A DNA stretch of 64,000 bases from an uncultured Ignavibacteria bacterium. Lineage in GTDB: Bacteria; Bacteroidota; Ignavibacteria; Kapaibacteriales; Kapaibacteriaceae. The translations under genes were made by a program, and so were the position numbers. Below are positions 27,567 to 38,198 of the stretch, one piece after another. The stretch spans positions 37,018-101,017 of the forward strand of contig CALMZQ010000155.1 of NCBI GenBank assembly GCA_937870915.1, given 5' to 3'. Below the pieces are notes generated by a model. That model saw only the letters and a program-made list of their open reading frames with translations, had not been told where the DNA came from and did not search any database. Positions within the stretch are counted from its first letter, which is position 1, and each line of letters starts with the position of its first letter.

Positions 27567-30242
27567 TTATCGCACGATGGTTATCGGAAGAGCGATAAGA
27601 GTTTCACCGGATCGAATGATCATGGTGTAGGATCCGGATGTTATGGAGGCACCGGAAGCATCGCGACCATTCCAGCGGAAGGAGCCCCCTGCATCTACAC
27701 CTTCATGAGAGAAGGCTGCAACGGTGATACCGGTGGAGCTTACCACGGATATATCCATTGATGGTGTAGAGTGAGCAAAGTGTACCTCTACCCGATCGGT
27801 CATTGGATTTGGCCATGCGGAGATACCGGCCTCTTCGGCTTCTACCACACCGCCCGGTGCCTCGCCTGAACCCTGCATGGCTACAGTAGAATTACCTCCA
27901 TTGGCCGAACGCAGACTAAGCGTTGCCGTTTTGGCACCAGGAGATCCAGGTGTGAACTTCACACAGATATCTGCGGTCTGACCTGCGGCTATTGAAAGGG
28001 GGAGTGTTGTAAGGACCTCAAACTGACCTGCATTTACTCCAGAGAGAATTGCCTGGTCGATCGTGATGTCCAACGCTGAACCATTTTTTATGGTAATGCA
28101 GCGCTCATGTGTTGTGTCAGTGAGAATCGTTCCAAAGTCTTCGATGAGCGAGTGCTCATAACGAAGTAGGTACGCAGCTGAAAGGGCAATTGCTGCTGTT
28201 GGGCTGAGCGGCGCATTGGAGAGCACGTTCAAGGAGCCTGTAACCGTTCCTCTGTCTGCCGGAGAAGCCTTGATGGTCAGACCAGTCGAAGCACCCGGCT
28301 CAAGTGTGAGAGGCAGTGAAGGGGCATCCGTGATCGAATAGTCATTTGGAACGGTGCTTAATCCTGAGATTACCAATGGGGCTGTACCAACATTCTTAAT
28401 GAGGCCGTTGAGTGTGAGAGACTTATCGTATCCAACAGGAATCTCTCCAAAATCAACACTAGTTGTGGAGAGTTCAAGAACCGGCGATGGAGCAACGGCA
28501 TCCTTCACATCCACACGTGCATAGGCTGATGAGAGAGCACCGCACGGATTACGAACGAGTGCATTGTAATAGCCAGCATCACTCTTACCAACCTTCTCGA
28601 TGACATACGATGGGCCCGTTGCTCCATCGATCGGCTTGTCGTTCTTTGTCCACTGAATGCTGCGCCAATCCGACGCGTCAACCGTGAGTTCCAGCCGGGA
28701 ACCAACTTCAAGTTCTTGTGACGTTGGTTGCTTGGAGAAGACAGGCTTGGCAATAGCGGTGATCTTTGCTACGGTAGACGTTTCGTTAAGACCACACGTG
28801 CCCGTAACACGAACGGTATAATCACCGGTTGTTGCCTTTGTGACAGACGAGATCAGAAACTCGTTTGTGTTGGAATTTGCCAACGCCACTCCATCTTTGA
28901 ACCATTGATAGACTAATCCACTTCCCTTGGTTTCTACGAGTAGCGAGAGGCGTGAGCCCACACACACATCTCCAGACTTCGGTTGTGCTGTGATGGACGG
29001 AGGCCTGATGCCAGACACGCGTACAATTCGTGTTGGTACCGTAACGAGACAGTTGTTCGGATTAACGATGTTCGAGGTCACGTTGCAGTGATACGCCCCG
29101 TTAGAGGCATATCCATAACTAGTAAAGATTAACGTCGGGTTTGTGGCATTCGGAATCGCAACCCCATCTTTGAACCATTGGTACACAAGATTTGTACCGG
29201 TTGCAGATACGGAAATAGATGCCGTAGTGCTTGGGCATACGTCGATATCTGTTGGCTGTGTTGTCAATCTTGGACGCATTGCAGCTGTTACTGAGCACGG
29301 ATTGCTTGTAGCAATTGGTGAACAGAGACCGGAGACCACACAATCATAACTGCCTTCGTTTGCTGTGCCCATGTTGACAATCACATAGTTAGAATCACGA
29401 GCGCCCGAAATATTAGTACCGTTAAATCTCCACTGATACGTTCTATTGTTACCGCTTGCACGAACACGGAGCGTGTCATTGGCGTTCTCACAAACAACAC
29501 GCGACGTGGCTGGATGTACGGTAATAACAGGCGCTGTGGCAACAGTTAACTGAGCTGAAGAAGATGTGGTAAAGGCTATGTTCGGATTACAGTTGTCGCG
29601 AAGTATCACGTCATAAAACCCAGCGTCTGATGGGACTACTGCAGGTATGGTGTATGAGTTCGAAGAGGTAGTAGCTAGCGTAACACCAGCGCGTCTCCAC
29701 TCATACGTACCACTTGTCATCGATGATACCACACTAAACGTTACAGGTTGACCAATGCAGATCGTTTGACTACCGGGCTGGGTAGTAATCGTTGGAACAA
29801 CGCAAGGTGGTACAACAGTGAATGTTGCAATGCGTTGGGCCGCATTCGTGATCGCCGTTGGTCCGGGACATGAGTTCGAACTGCGTAGTCGAAGTGTCAT
29901 CGTAGCAGCATTGACGAGTGTAACGCCGGTAGCTGTATACTTCAGAGTGATTGTTGCGTTGTTCCACGTATCACCAAAGCTATCCCATGCTCGGATCTCA
30001 TAGTTACCCGCCGGGACACTTATCGTCACATTATTCTGAATTGTGCCACCGGTTGGCTCGCAGTTGTAAACAACATTTGTTGATTGATTTACAATCTGCC
30101 AACCTACCTCTGATGGAAACGAACCATTGACCGTGGTGATCGTCAGATTCACCTGTGCCAGTACACTTGCAGATCCCGCAAACACCAATGCAAGGAGAAA
30201 GAGGACAGGCCTCTTCCACGAGTAAAACTGTGCCATGAACAT
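27567..30242 (-). CDS. Secreted multi-Ig-like protein with ASH-like region and T9SS/FlgD-like C-terminal domain (copy 1)
   Basis: Signal peptide LFLLALVFAGSASVLAQ; repeated QPxSxxxCxGxxxxxxVxxxG..YxWxKDGVxIxxAT..YxIxxVxxxDAGxYxxxVxxxC; FGEIPVGYDKSLTLNGLIKNVGTAPLVISGL; WPNPMTDRVEVHF tail. Confidence 0.82.
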   Translation of the reverse strand: MFMAQFYSWKRPVLFLLALVFAGSASVLAQVNLTITTVNGSFPSEVGWQIVNQSTNVVYNCEPTGGTIQNNVTISVPAGNYEIRAWDSFGDTWNNATITLKYTATGVTLVNAATMTLRLRSSNSCPGPTAITNAAQRIATFTVVPPCVVPTITTQPGSQTICIGQPVTFSVVSSMTSGTYEWRRAGVTLATTSSNSYTIPAVVPSDAGFYDVILRDNCNPNIAFTTSSSAQLTVATAPVITVHPATSRVVCENANDTLRVRASGNNRTYQWRFNGTNISGARDSNYVIVNMGTANEGSYDCVVSGLCSPIATSNPCSVTAAMRPRLTTQPTDIDVCPSTTASISVSATGTNLVYQWFKDGVAIPNATNPTLIFTSYGYASNGAYHCNVTSNIVNPNNCLVTVPTRIVRVSGIRPPSITAQPKSGDVCVGSRLSLLVETKGSGLVYQWFKDGVALANSNTNEFLISSVTKATTGDYTVRVTGTCGLNETSTVAKITAIAKPVFSKQPTSQELEVGSRLELTVDASDWRSIQWTKNDKPIDGATGPSYVIEKVGKSDAGYYNALVRNPCGALSSAYARVDVKDAVAPSPVLELSTTSVDFGEIPVGYDKSLTLNGLIKNVGTAPLVISGLSTVPNDYSITDAPSLPLTLEPGASTGLTIKASPADRGTVTGSLNVLSNAPLSPTAAIALSAAYLLRYEHSLIEDFGTILTDTTHERCITIKNGSALDITIDQAILSGVNAGQFEVLTTLPLSIAAGQTADICVKFTPGSPGAKTATLSLRSANGGNSTVAMQGSGEAPGGVVEAEEAGISAWPNPMTDRVEVHFAHSTPSMDISVVSSTGITVAAFSHEGVDAGGSFRWNGRDASGASITSGSYTMIIRSGETLIALPITIVR

Positions 30243-30414
30243 TGCCCCTATTTGAATGTGAACTGAGTTTACATGTGTGTTCGTTGTTAAAACTCGTCGT
30301 TCACTGCAGCACTTCGTGCGCTTTGTGCTCCTTATGAAGCAGTGTACTGCAGACCTGGCGTATCGGTTGTCAATCCCTACCGATAAGATATATGGATTAC
30401 CAATTGACAACAAT

Positions 30415-30446
30415 AAAAAAAGGGTGCCCCATATCTGGGGCACCCT
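30415..30446 (-). terminator. Rho-independent terminator
   Basis: AGGGTGCCCC-ATATCT-GGGGCACCCT, 10-bp stem, with an A-tract at 30415-30421 (U-tract on the minus strand) after the 30473 stop. Confidence 0.93.
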
Positions 30447-30472
30447 TCTGAATGACCATTTGGTCAGTAGAA

Positions 30473-33157
30473 TTACCTGATGATTGTGAGCGGTAGGGAA
30501 ATTGCCGTATCGCCATAACGGATAACCATCGTGTATGAGCCGGCTGCAACAGCAGCACCGGAAGCATCACGACCATTCCAGCGGATAGTTCCGCCGGCAT
30601 CTACTCCGTCATGGGAGAACGTTGTTACAGCACGTCCTGTTGAGCTCATAACCGAAACCTGCATAGCAGGTGTTGGCTTAGCAAAACGGACCTCTACACG
30701 GTCAGTCATTGGGTTAGGCCATGCTGTGATCCCGGCATCAACGGCATCAACCACACCACCAGCAAGTTCACCCTTGCCGCTAAGAGCTACAGAGGAGTTT
30801 CCGCCACTTGACGAACGCAGGTTCAATGTAGCAGACTTTGTACCATCCGTACCTGGAGCGAACGTTACGCAGATGTCTGCGGACTGTCCGGCTGCGATGG
30901 CAAGCGGAAGAGTTGTATTGACGGTGAACTGCCCGGCATTTGCACCTGTAAGGGTTGCCTGCTCAATTGAGATGTCCATTGTCGACTCATTCGTGAGAGC
31001 AATGCAACGCTCAAGTGAAGCATCCGTGAGCACTACGCCATAGTCCTCTGAAGCATCGTGCTTGTAACGAAGCACATAGGCTGCTGCAAGCGTAACAGTT
31101 GCAGTAGGATTGGATGGCGAGTTGGACTGAATGTTCAATGAGCCTGCAAGTGTGCCCTTAACCGTTGGTGATGCCTTAAGGGTTACACCCTCAGAAGCGC
31201 CAGGAGCAAGGGTGAGCGGAAGTGTAGGACCGTTAGTGATAGTGAACTCATTTGGTGTGGTGCTAAGGCCGGACACTACCAATGGAGCGGTACCAATGTT
31301 CTTGATAAGACCATTGAGTGTGACCGACTTGTCGTAGCCAACAGGAATCTCACCAAAGTCTACGTTTGACGATGAGAGCTCAAGGACTGGCTCTGGGATC
31401 TGTGGGTCAACAACAGTAATGTTTGCATATGCCGAAGAAATGCCACCACAACTGTTGCGGACAAGAGCATTGTAATATCCGGCATCACTCTTACCAACCC
31501 GTTCGATGGTAAAGGTTGAGCTTGTTGCACCAGCGATAGGTTGATCGTTCTTTGTCCACTGGACCATACGCATGTCTGTTGCGTCAACAGTAAGAGTCAT
31601 GCGATCGCCTACAGTGAGGCGCTGACTTTGTGGCTGAACCGCGAATGTTGGCTTTGTGATCGCTGTGATCCTTGCAGGAGCTGAGTTCACGGTAAGGTTG
31701 CATGTACCCGTTGCCTTAACGTAATAGTCACCAGTTGCAGCAGCTGTTACCGGCGAGATTGTTAGCGAGTTCGAAGCAGCGTTAGGAACGATTGCGCCGT
31801 TCTTGTACCACTGATACGTAAGGCCGCTACCTGTGAACTCCGAAAGGAGCGTCACCGTTGAGCCGATACATGCGTCTGCACTATCCGGACTCTCCGTTAC
31901 AGTTGGGGCGCGGAATCCTGAGACGCGAACAGTTGCGGATTGAGCAATTGCAACACATCTGTTTGGATTTGGCACGTTCGAAGTAACGATGCAGTAATAC
32001 TCACCGTTTGAGGTGTACGCATAGTTCGTGAAGTTCAGCGTTGGATTGAAACCATTCGGTACTGCAACGCCATCCTTATACCACTGATACGTGAGCGAGT
32101 TACCGGCAGCAGCTACTGTTAGTGCTCCATTGGTACCCGGGCAAATATCAAGGTTCGTTGGCTGTAAGGTGATGCGCGGACGCGAGACAACCGTAACTGC
32201 ACATGGAGTGCTAACAGCTGGTGGAGTACACGTACCCGTGACGACGCATGTATATGCTCCGTCTGCCGAAACACTTGTAGCATTGACGATCACGTAATTC
32301 GAATCCGTTGCGCCTGCGATGGCAACACCATTCTTGAACCATTGGAAGGTCTTACCCGCACCAGTGGCACGAATGCGAAGTGTGTCATTATTGTTTTCGC
32401 AGATTAAGCGCGTAGCCGGCATTTGCGTTGTGACAACCGGAGCTTCAATCACCGTCAACTGGCATGCGCCAGATGTTGTTACAGCAGTAGTCGTATTGCA
32501 GTTGTCACGCAATACGCAGTCATAAAGACCAGCATGCGAAAGTTGCACCGAAGGAATGGTATACGATGGCGAAGTAGTTGTTGCGATTGCAATACCATTC
32601 TTGCGCCATTCCCATGTACCGTCTACAAGATCACTCGTAACGCTGAACGTTGTTGACGTTCCTACGCATGATGTGCGGCTTGTTGGTTGTACGGAGATCG
32701 TTGGCGGGAAGCAACCCTTGAGGATTGTTACCGGACCGTTCGTTCCCGGATAGGAAAATGCACAGCTCCAGCTTGGACCAGGTGCTTCGCTAACGCGGAA
32801 GTAATAATTGGTTCCTGGTGGAATTGTTGCAGGAATGAGCCAATTATACGAGCCGGCATAACCGTCAACAGCACCATCAATCACGTTCCATGTGCCACCA
32901 CCGTTTGACGAATATTCGATTCTGTACTTACCGCCGTAATTACCAATAACGTAGCGGTCACCGTACCACCTGATCGTCATTGTTGTATTACGCGTATATG
33001 ATTGACCCGCCGTAGGGGCCGTTACATACACATAACCCCAACCATACGTACACTGCGCTTGTGCTTCCGTGGTCTCAATTAGAAACCCAGCACAAACCAT
33101 CAGTGCAAGTAGGAGTCCCTTTGCCGACACCATCCACTGTGGTAGATAGTTACTCAT
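30473..33157 (-). CDS. Secreted multi-Ig-like protein with ASH-like region and T9SS/FlgD-like C-terminal domain (copy 2)
   Basis: Near colinear with 27567..30242: WEWRKNGIAIATTTSPSYTIPSVQLSHAGLYDCVLRDNC; VDFGEIPVGYDKSVTLNGLIKNIGTAPLVVSGLSTTPNEFTI; AWPNPMTDRVEVRFAKPTPAMQVSVMSSTG. Confidence 0.82.
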   Translation of the reverse strand: MSNYLPQWMVSAKGLLLALMVCAGFLIETTEAQAQCTYGWGYVYVTAPTAGQSYTRNTTMTIRWYGDRYVIGNYGGKYRIEYSSNGGGTWNVIDGAVDGYAGSYNWLIPATIPPGTNYYFRVSEAPGPSWSCAFSYPGTNGPVTILKGCFPPTISVQPTSRTSCVGTSTTFSVTSDLVDGTWEWRKNGIAIATTTSPSYTIPSVQLSHAGLYDCVLRDNCNTTTAVTTSGACQLTVIEAPVVTTQMPATRLICENNNDTLRIRATGAGKTFQWFKNGVAIAGATDSNYVIVNATSVSADGAYTCVVTGTCTPPAVSTPCAVTVVSRPRITLQPTNLDICPGTNGALTVAAAGNSLTYQWYKDGVAVPNGFNPTLNFTNYAYTSNGEYYCIVTSNVPNPNRCVAIAQSATVRVSGFRAPTVTESPDSADACIGSTVTLLSEFTGSGLTYQWYKNGAIVPNAASNSLTISPVTAAATGDYYVKATGTCNLTVNSAPARITAITKPTFAVQPQSQRLTVGDRMTLTVDATDMRMVQWTKNDQPIAGATSSTFTIERVGKSDAGYYNALVRNSCGGISSAYANITVVDPQIPEPVLELSSSNVDFGEIPVGYDKSVTLNGLIKNIGTAPLVVSGLSTTPNEFTITNGPTLPLTLAPGASEGVTLKASPTVKGTLAGSLNIQSNSPSNPTATVTLAAAYVLRYKHDASEDYGVVLTDASLERCIALTNESTMDISIEQATLTGANAGQFTVNTTLPLAIAAGQSADICVTFAPGTDGTKSATLNLRSSSGGNSSVALSGKGELAGGVVDAVDAGITAWPNPMTDRVEVRFAKPTPAMQVSVMSSTGRAVTTFSHDGVDAGGTIRWNGRDASGAAVAAGSYTMVIRYGDTAISLPLTIIR

Positions 33158-33298
33158 CTGACTTCTCCCTCAGACTTTGAGAAAATTCTAGTACTCAACA
33201 TTCTTCCTTCATTCAATAGGAAAAGACGAAGAGGCGGGACCTCCTCCAAACGAGAGGGTCCTATTCAACTTCACCTTTGCCTAAAATATTCTTTTCAA

Positions 33299-33326
33299 GT
33301 ACATGAAATGGATTTTTTTCATGTAC
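33299..33326. repeat. Inverted repeat GTACATGAAA-N8-TTTCATGTAC
   Basis: 10-bp perfect arms between the ASST paralog 3 stop and Ig-like copy 2 start; weak terminator or operator candidate. Confidence 0.75.
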
Positions 33327-33340
33327 AGACAAATGTCCAT

Positions 33341-36300
33341 CTACTTCACCACAACTGCTGTCTTATTCTGTCCTCCTTCAAATTCAACAACAAGGTAATA
33401 GGTCCCACTTGCTAACCCCTTACATGTCATCGTGTTAGCTCCGCTTCCAGCAAGGTGGCAGGACGCTACAACGTCTCCTGTTACGCTGTACAGCGTGGCT
33501 CTAGAAGCAACTCTCAATTGTGAATCTGTGTCTATCTGAAGCTCATCGGCCGAAAAGAAGGCATGAACGGCATGTTCAGTGCGTTCAACAGACTCCGAAA
33601 CAGACGTTGATGTGAGCGTAGTGAATGAAGAGACAGAGCCATATTCATCTGGGTTCCCAGCCTTCTTGCCAACCACTCTCCAGAAGTAGGTGGTGCCTTC
33701 ACTAAGACCGGAAAAGGCACACGTGCCTGTAGTAGAGGCAAATCTGAAGTTTAGTGTACCAAATCCGGGATCATCATCTACAAGTACGTCATACGAGCTG
33801 AACCGGGTAGAAATGGTATACGTGAAGACGCCCATGGTGGACACATTCTCGGCACCAGATACTGGTGAAATTGGTACCAGTGCCTGTGATGGGCTTGCCC
33901 GCGTAGTGAACGTGGCCGTATCTGACCAATTACCTGTGGACGTGTTATTATACCCCATCACCCGCCAGCCATATGTTGCGCCGGACTTGAGTGTAGGCAT
34001 CGTCCAATTCGTCTCAGTAAGCTTAAACACCGTTACGTCGGGAGCTGTAAACGATGGCTTAGATGTTACCTCAATGTCGTAATACTGGGCATCCGGAACG
34101 CTATTCCATGTGAACTGTACGGTAAGCGTGTCTACGTTGCCTGTGCGATTTGGACTGATCGTGATCGGTGGCGCTAGCACGGTGCTGGAGCTGGTTGTAA
34201 ATGCTGTTGGTTGGGCATCTGCGCCTCTGCCGTATTTACCAACAGCCCTACAGGTCCACGTTAGTCTGGCAGCAACCGGAAGGGCAGCTACTGTGAGAGG
34301 AGGACGGGTGGCTGAGTCAACTACAACGATCGTGCTGTCCATAGGACGGCGGATAGTAACCACATAGCGGATAGCTCCAGGTACTTCAGCCCATACAAAC
34401 GGAGACTGGCTTGTAGTAATATCTGTTGCATCGATTGGTGGTGTGATCAGTCTAGGACTGGACGGCGAGGTAACAAAGAACGCCATGGCACTTGGACGTC
34501 CAACGATGGTGTCGTTAACAGCACGTACATACCAGGTATACATCGTATTCGGGAAAAGTTTTCCGGTATCCACGAATGAATTGGTAGGTACAACGGTATC
34601 AATGGCAACAATAGGTGATCCTGCACCAGTGATCACCACCCGATACGCAGTGGCACCGGGAACGGTGCTCCAACGGAAGACGTGATCAGGGAGAATGGCG
34701 ATAGTGTCCTTGTTCACCACCTTTGGTGTGGAGATCGTAGAGATACCCATCTGTGTTGTGAAGGTCGATACGGCAGACCACGGACCATAACCAACGGTCA
34801 GCCTCGGACGAACACGCCAATACAGCTTCGTAAAGTCAGGAATCGCTCCAAGCGTAGTATCCAAACGCATGGTTGAAAACCGCGCATAGACGTTGGCAAA
34901 CGTTGCAACATTCGAGAGCTCAACCTGATATTCACCTGTTGACACAGCCTCTGACCATTCAAGCTTTGGAGTGGATGTTACCTCTGTTGCACGATCCACA
35001 GGGGAAATAAGGGAAGGGGCAAAACACGGCGTATAGGCCACCATAAACTCACCCACGATCAGACGATCCACTGTCAGCTTCTTTGTGGAAGCATTGTATG
35101 TGGTTGTAACCTGATTGAATTGGCCAATACCCTCATTAACGCGATGAAAGAGCTTGACCTGATTTGGAAACATTACTCCGGGAACGTTGCCCAGGTCAAA
35201 CGCCATCGTTCCCGCGATCAATGTTGTGTCTTCGATCCGAAAAACCCAACGCATGGGCAATACAGCACATGGGCCGGCTGTTGGGAAGGTGATGTTATGC
35301 GGTGCATACATATGCCTCTCGGCTGTTGCCGATGTAGTATCTGTTACCCGCGAAAGGTTCACCGCAAGGTGTGTTGTGCTGTCTGAGGTAGAGAATGTAG
35401 TAGTGCCAATAGCAGCCAGGCTTTTGTACACACCGGTCATAAGAATGGTGGTCTTTACAACTCTATAAGCTGTGAACCCATTCATTGTTGGATTGTCTAT
35501 CTGCACATGAACGGTACCGTCTCGCCCTACTTCGTGGGCAACTGTGTTGTTGGAACCAGAACCCCAACCGATCAAGATGTTTCCGTTCTCAACTTCCTGT
35601 GCACTGCCCATCGTTGGTGCATAGATGTCTGGCGTAGCTCTAAACTGCCATACTCTTCTGACGGTTTTGGCTGTTTCGTCTAGCTCATATTCAACTGCCC
35701 GAGTGAGAAGGGGCTCTGGTTTGAGGTTTCCGTTATCGAACATCAAAAGTGTCCCGGACCGTGTTCGCCCAACAGAATGTTGATGTGAGAATCCAACAAA
35801 ACCGGCTGTGGTATCGTTGAGAAACGTGAATTCATTGTGCTTCGACTTGGTTCCGCCAAGCCGCCACATGATCGATCCGTTCTGGCGATTGATCTTTATT
35901 ACTTCGTCGAGGTGTCTACACGACACGATCAGATTGTTATCGGAATCCACTTCGATTGAGTTGATGTGGATGTAGTCGATGAAAGGCTGCTGAAGATCTA
36001 TAGCGTCAACGGCATCTGTAACCGGGACGTGGTCGAGTGATCTCCACTCAAAAAGCGTGGTCCCGCTGAACGTTCTGATCTGGATGATATTATCCCGCAC
36101 TTGGGCGTTTGTGCGGCCACCAGGAACGATGGCAGACATATCAACGATCACATCCTCGGTACCAAGTACTACAAAGGATGAGTCCGTGATGATCTTACAC
36201 TCATGGAAATCGGTCTGAAAGGGGGCGCTTGCACGTAGAGTGTCGATGAGGTTGCGAAAGATATCGCGACGCACAAAACACGGCCTATTATCAGCGGTTG

Positions 36301-36571
36301 TATAATGCGTTAACCACTTGTTCTTGTACGTCTGTACATTGGCGTGTTGCCCAACCTCGGTCTTATACATGTTCTTTCCGTAGTTGTCGGCTACAGAGAA
36401 AGAGTCCATGGCATTCGGAGCAATGAGGTAATATCCGGGAGACGGGTACTCAAGCGTAGAAACATCCAAGTCACGGAACGACACCTGTGCACTGGCAGGG
36501 TTGGAGCCAATGAACAAAAGAGTGACCACGGAAATCGTGGCCACAATTGCCGATATTTGTTGTCTATCCAT
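33341..36571 (-). CDS. ASST-like secreted beta-propeller protein with FnIII repeats and T9SS-type tail (paralog 3)
   Basis: Likely start MDRQQISAIVATISVVTLLFIGSNPASAQ (ORF extends to 36715); YPSPGYYLIAPN; YIHINSIEVDSDNNLIVSCRHLDEVIKINRQNGSIMWRLGG; GFSHQHSV; LMFDNGN; several FnIII-like units; tail GTYYLVVEFEGGQNKTAVVVK. Confidence 0.83.
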   Translation of the reverse strand: MDRQQISAIVATISVVTLLFIGSNPASAQVSFRDLDVSTLEYPSPGYYLIAPNAMDSFSVADNYGKNMYKTEVGQHANVQTYKNKWLTHYTTADNRPCFVRRDIFRNLIDTLRASAPFQTDFHECKIITDSSFVVLGTEDVIVDMSAIVPGGRTNAQVRDNIIQIRTFSGTTLFEWRSLDHVPVTDAVDAIDLQQPFIDYIHINSIEVDSDNNLIVSCRHLDEVIKINRQNGSIMWRLGGTKSKHNEFTFLNDTTAGFVGFSHQHSVGRTRSGTLLMFDNGNLKPEPLLTRAVEYELDETAKTVRRVWQFRATPDIYAPTMGSAQEVENGNILIGWGSGSNNTVAHEVGRDGTVHVQIDNPTMNGFTAYRVVKTTILMTGVYKSLAAIGTTTFSTSDSTTHLAVNLSRVTDTTSATAERHMYAPHNITFPTAGPCAVLPMRWVFRIEDTTLIAGTMAFDLGNVPGVMFPNQVKLFHRVNEGIGQFNQVTTTYNASTKKLTVDRLIVGEFMVAYTPCFAPSLISPVDRATEVTSTPKLEWSEAVSTGEYQVELSNVATFANVYARFSTMRLDTTLGAIPDFTKLYWRVRPRLTVGYGPWSAVSTFTTQMGISTISTPKVVNKDTIAILPDHVFRWSTVPGATAYRVVITGAGSPIVAIDTVVPTNSFVDTGKLFPNTMYTWYVRAVNDTIVGRPSAMAFFVTSPSSPRLITPPIDATDITTSQSPFVWAEVPGAIRYVVTIRRPMDSTIVVVDSATRPPLTVAALPVAARLTWTCRAVGKYGRGADAQPTAFTTSSSTVLAPPITISPNRTGNVDTLTVQFTWNSVPDAQYYDIEVTSKPSFTAPDVTVFKLTETNWTMPTLKSGATYGWRVMGYNNTSTGNWSDTATFTTRASPSQALVPISPVSGAENVSTMGVFTYTISTRFSSYDVLVDDDPGFGTLNFRFASTTGTCAFSGLSEGTTYFWRVVGKKAGNPDEYGSVSSFTTLTSTSVSESVERTEHAVHAFFSADELQIDTDSQLRVASRATLYSVTGDVVASCHLAGSGANTMTCKGLASGTYYLVVEFEGGQNKTAVVVK

Positions 36572-38198
36572 GAAGCACTTCCAATCTATCGTTTGGTTAT
36601 TGTCCCTGCTGGCGTCCGGCTTGGCCGGCGTAACAACCATGCTTGGGGCAGTTTCGTTACAAGCCCATGATGAATATCCGCTTACGCGAGTAGGCGCGAG
36701 CACATTCTTCGGCATAAACGCAATCTACGCCGAGGATAGCGTGATTGTCATTGCTTCTAATCCGGATGTGTTTCGGTCGACTAATAGTGGCCTCACTTGG
36801 CAAACCATCGCGGATCCGCTCTCCTTCCGCCACATTACCAGTATTCTGCCGCTAGGAGACACGATCTATGCTGGTGCTGCAAATGGGGGGATCCATATAA
36901 CGACGAATCATGGCCTAATCTGGAAGCTGCATTCTCGATCCGGAACTACAGGCCCCCTAACAGATCTTTCCCTTAACGGAGAGGTGATTGTTGGGGTATC
37001 GGATCTGCACTCGGGGTTTGTATCGAGGTCGGCCGTGCAGACAGTGGAGATCCTCGACTCTGCTATCACGCTCACTATGTGGACGGGTGTACGGGCACAG
37101 AGAACCGACGCAGATCTCATGAACGTAACGGCTATAGTTGCTACAGATAGTACGGTCTTCATAGCTAAACGGCGTGATGGGATCTTTGAGCTAAACCCAC
37201 TGGATTGTACCCAGTCCGCTGTGAACCTCGACTATTTGAAAGGCGAGTTTATCACCTCGATGGTTGTGCAAGACTCGTATTTATACGTAGGCGTCAAGCT
37301 TGGTAAGGGCGGAGTTCACAGGAAACATATTGATGGTCGGGATTGGGAGAATGTCTTCAGTGACCGCGATAATGGCATAGTAGAGGTCACAACGATGGTT
37401 CCTAACCATCGTGGTATCTACGTTGGTACCAGAGAACACGGCATCTACTATATCGGTAGGTCCTCGCGGATCATGAGATCGATTTGCGACGGATTGGCGA
37501 TGGGTATGGCACAAACGATATCCGTTATAGACAGTTCACTGATCATCGGCTGTAGACTGAAGGGAGTCTTCCGGCTTCCATCTAGTACATCCGTGATCGA
37601 ACTGTTCAGTCCGTCGGTCCCGCAAAGTCCGGAGTATATGGTAGGAACGTTCGGATCATCCTTAGTAGTTGGACTCGGGAACGGTTCCATCATCACGAGC
37701 TCTGACGATGGGCGTACATGGGATTCACTGCCAAGCCCATTCCCGCAAGCCTCTTTAAATACAGTTGTTGGTAGGGGGCCCGAGTTGATCGCCTCAACAA
37801 CAAACGGCGCGTGGGTAACGGCAGATACCGGTAAGAACTGGAAGAGTATGCACGCTGCCTTTAAAGATGTGTATGTTCACAAGGTGATAGTTGACGATAG
37901 CGTTACGATCGTGATCACATCTGAACGTACATTCTTTTTGCACCCGGACGGTCAGATGTATGAGTTCGATACTACGTTATCTGTAGACCACCCTTCTCGA
38001 GTGATTGATGCAGTTGTGGCAGACGGAAAGATCTATGCCGTGGGCTACCCCGGGCTGATGGTGAGTAAGGACCTAGGACGAACGTGGAGTGTTCACACGG
38101 TCCCGAAGATGATGGTATTCCGCACTGTTGCCGTAACAAAGAAGACCATCTATGTAGCAACTGACATGGGATATCTGCTATCGTGTCCGCTCCCATGA
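36570..38198 (+). CDS. Exported BNR/YCF48-like beta-propeller protein
   Basis: Signal peptide MKHFQSIVWLLSLLASGLAG; repeated FRSTNSGLTWQTI, TSSDDGRTWDSL, VTADTGKNWKSM, SKDLGRTWSVHTV. ORF extends upstream to 36501. Confidence 0.78.
   Translation: MKHFQSIVWLLSLLASGLAGVTTMLGAVSLQAHDEYPLTRVGASTFFGINAIYAEDSVIVIASNPDVFRSTNSGLTWQTIADPLSFRHITSILPLGDTIYAGAANGGIHITTNHGLIWKLHSRSGTTGPLTDLSLNGEVIVGVSDLHSGFVSRSAVQTVEILDSAITLTMWTGVRAQRTDADLMNVTAIVATDSTVFIAKRRDGIFELNPLDCTQSAVNLDYLKGEFITSMVVQDSYLYVGVKLGKGGVHRKHIDGRDWENVFSDRDNGIVEVTTMVPNHRGIYVGTREHGIYYIGRSSRIMRSICDGLAMGMAQTISVIDSSLIIGCRLKGVFRLPSSTSVIELFSPSVPQSPEYMVGTFGSSLVVGLGNGSIITSSDDGRTWDSLPSPFPQASLNTVVGRGPELIASTTNGAWVTADTGKNWKSMHAAFKDVYVHKVIVDDSVTIVITSERTFFLHPDGQMYEFDTTLSVDHPSRVIDAVVADGKIYAVGYPGLMVSKDLGRTWSVHTVPKMMVFRTVAVTKKTIYVATDMGYLLSCPLP

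Noticed and set aside
27567-33157. Long DNA-level similarity suggesting a mobile element
   Set aside because: Explained by tandem duplication of Ig-like genes; no transposase or terminal repeats seen.
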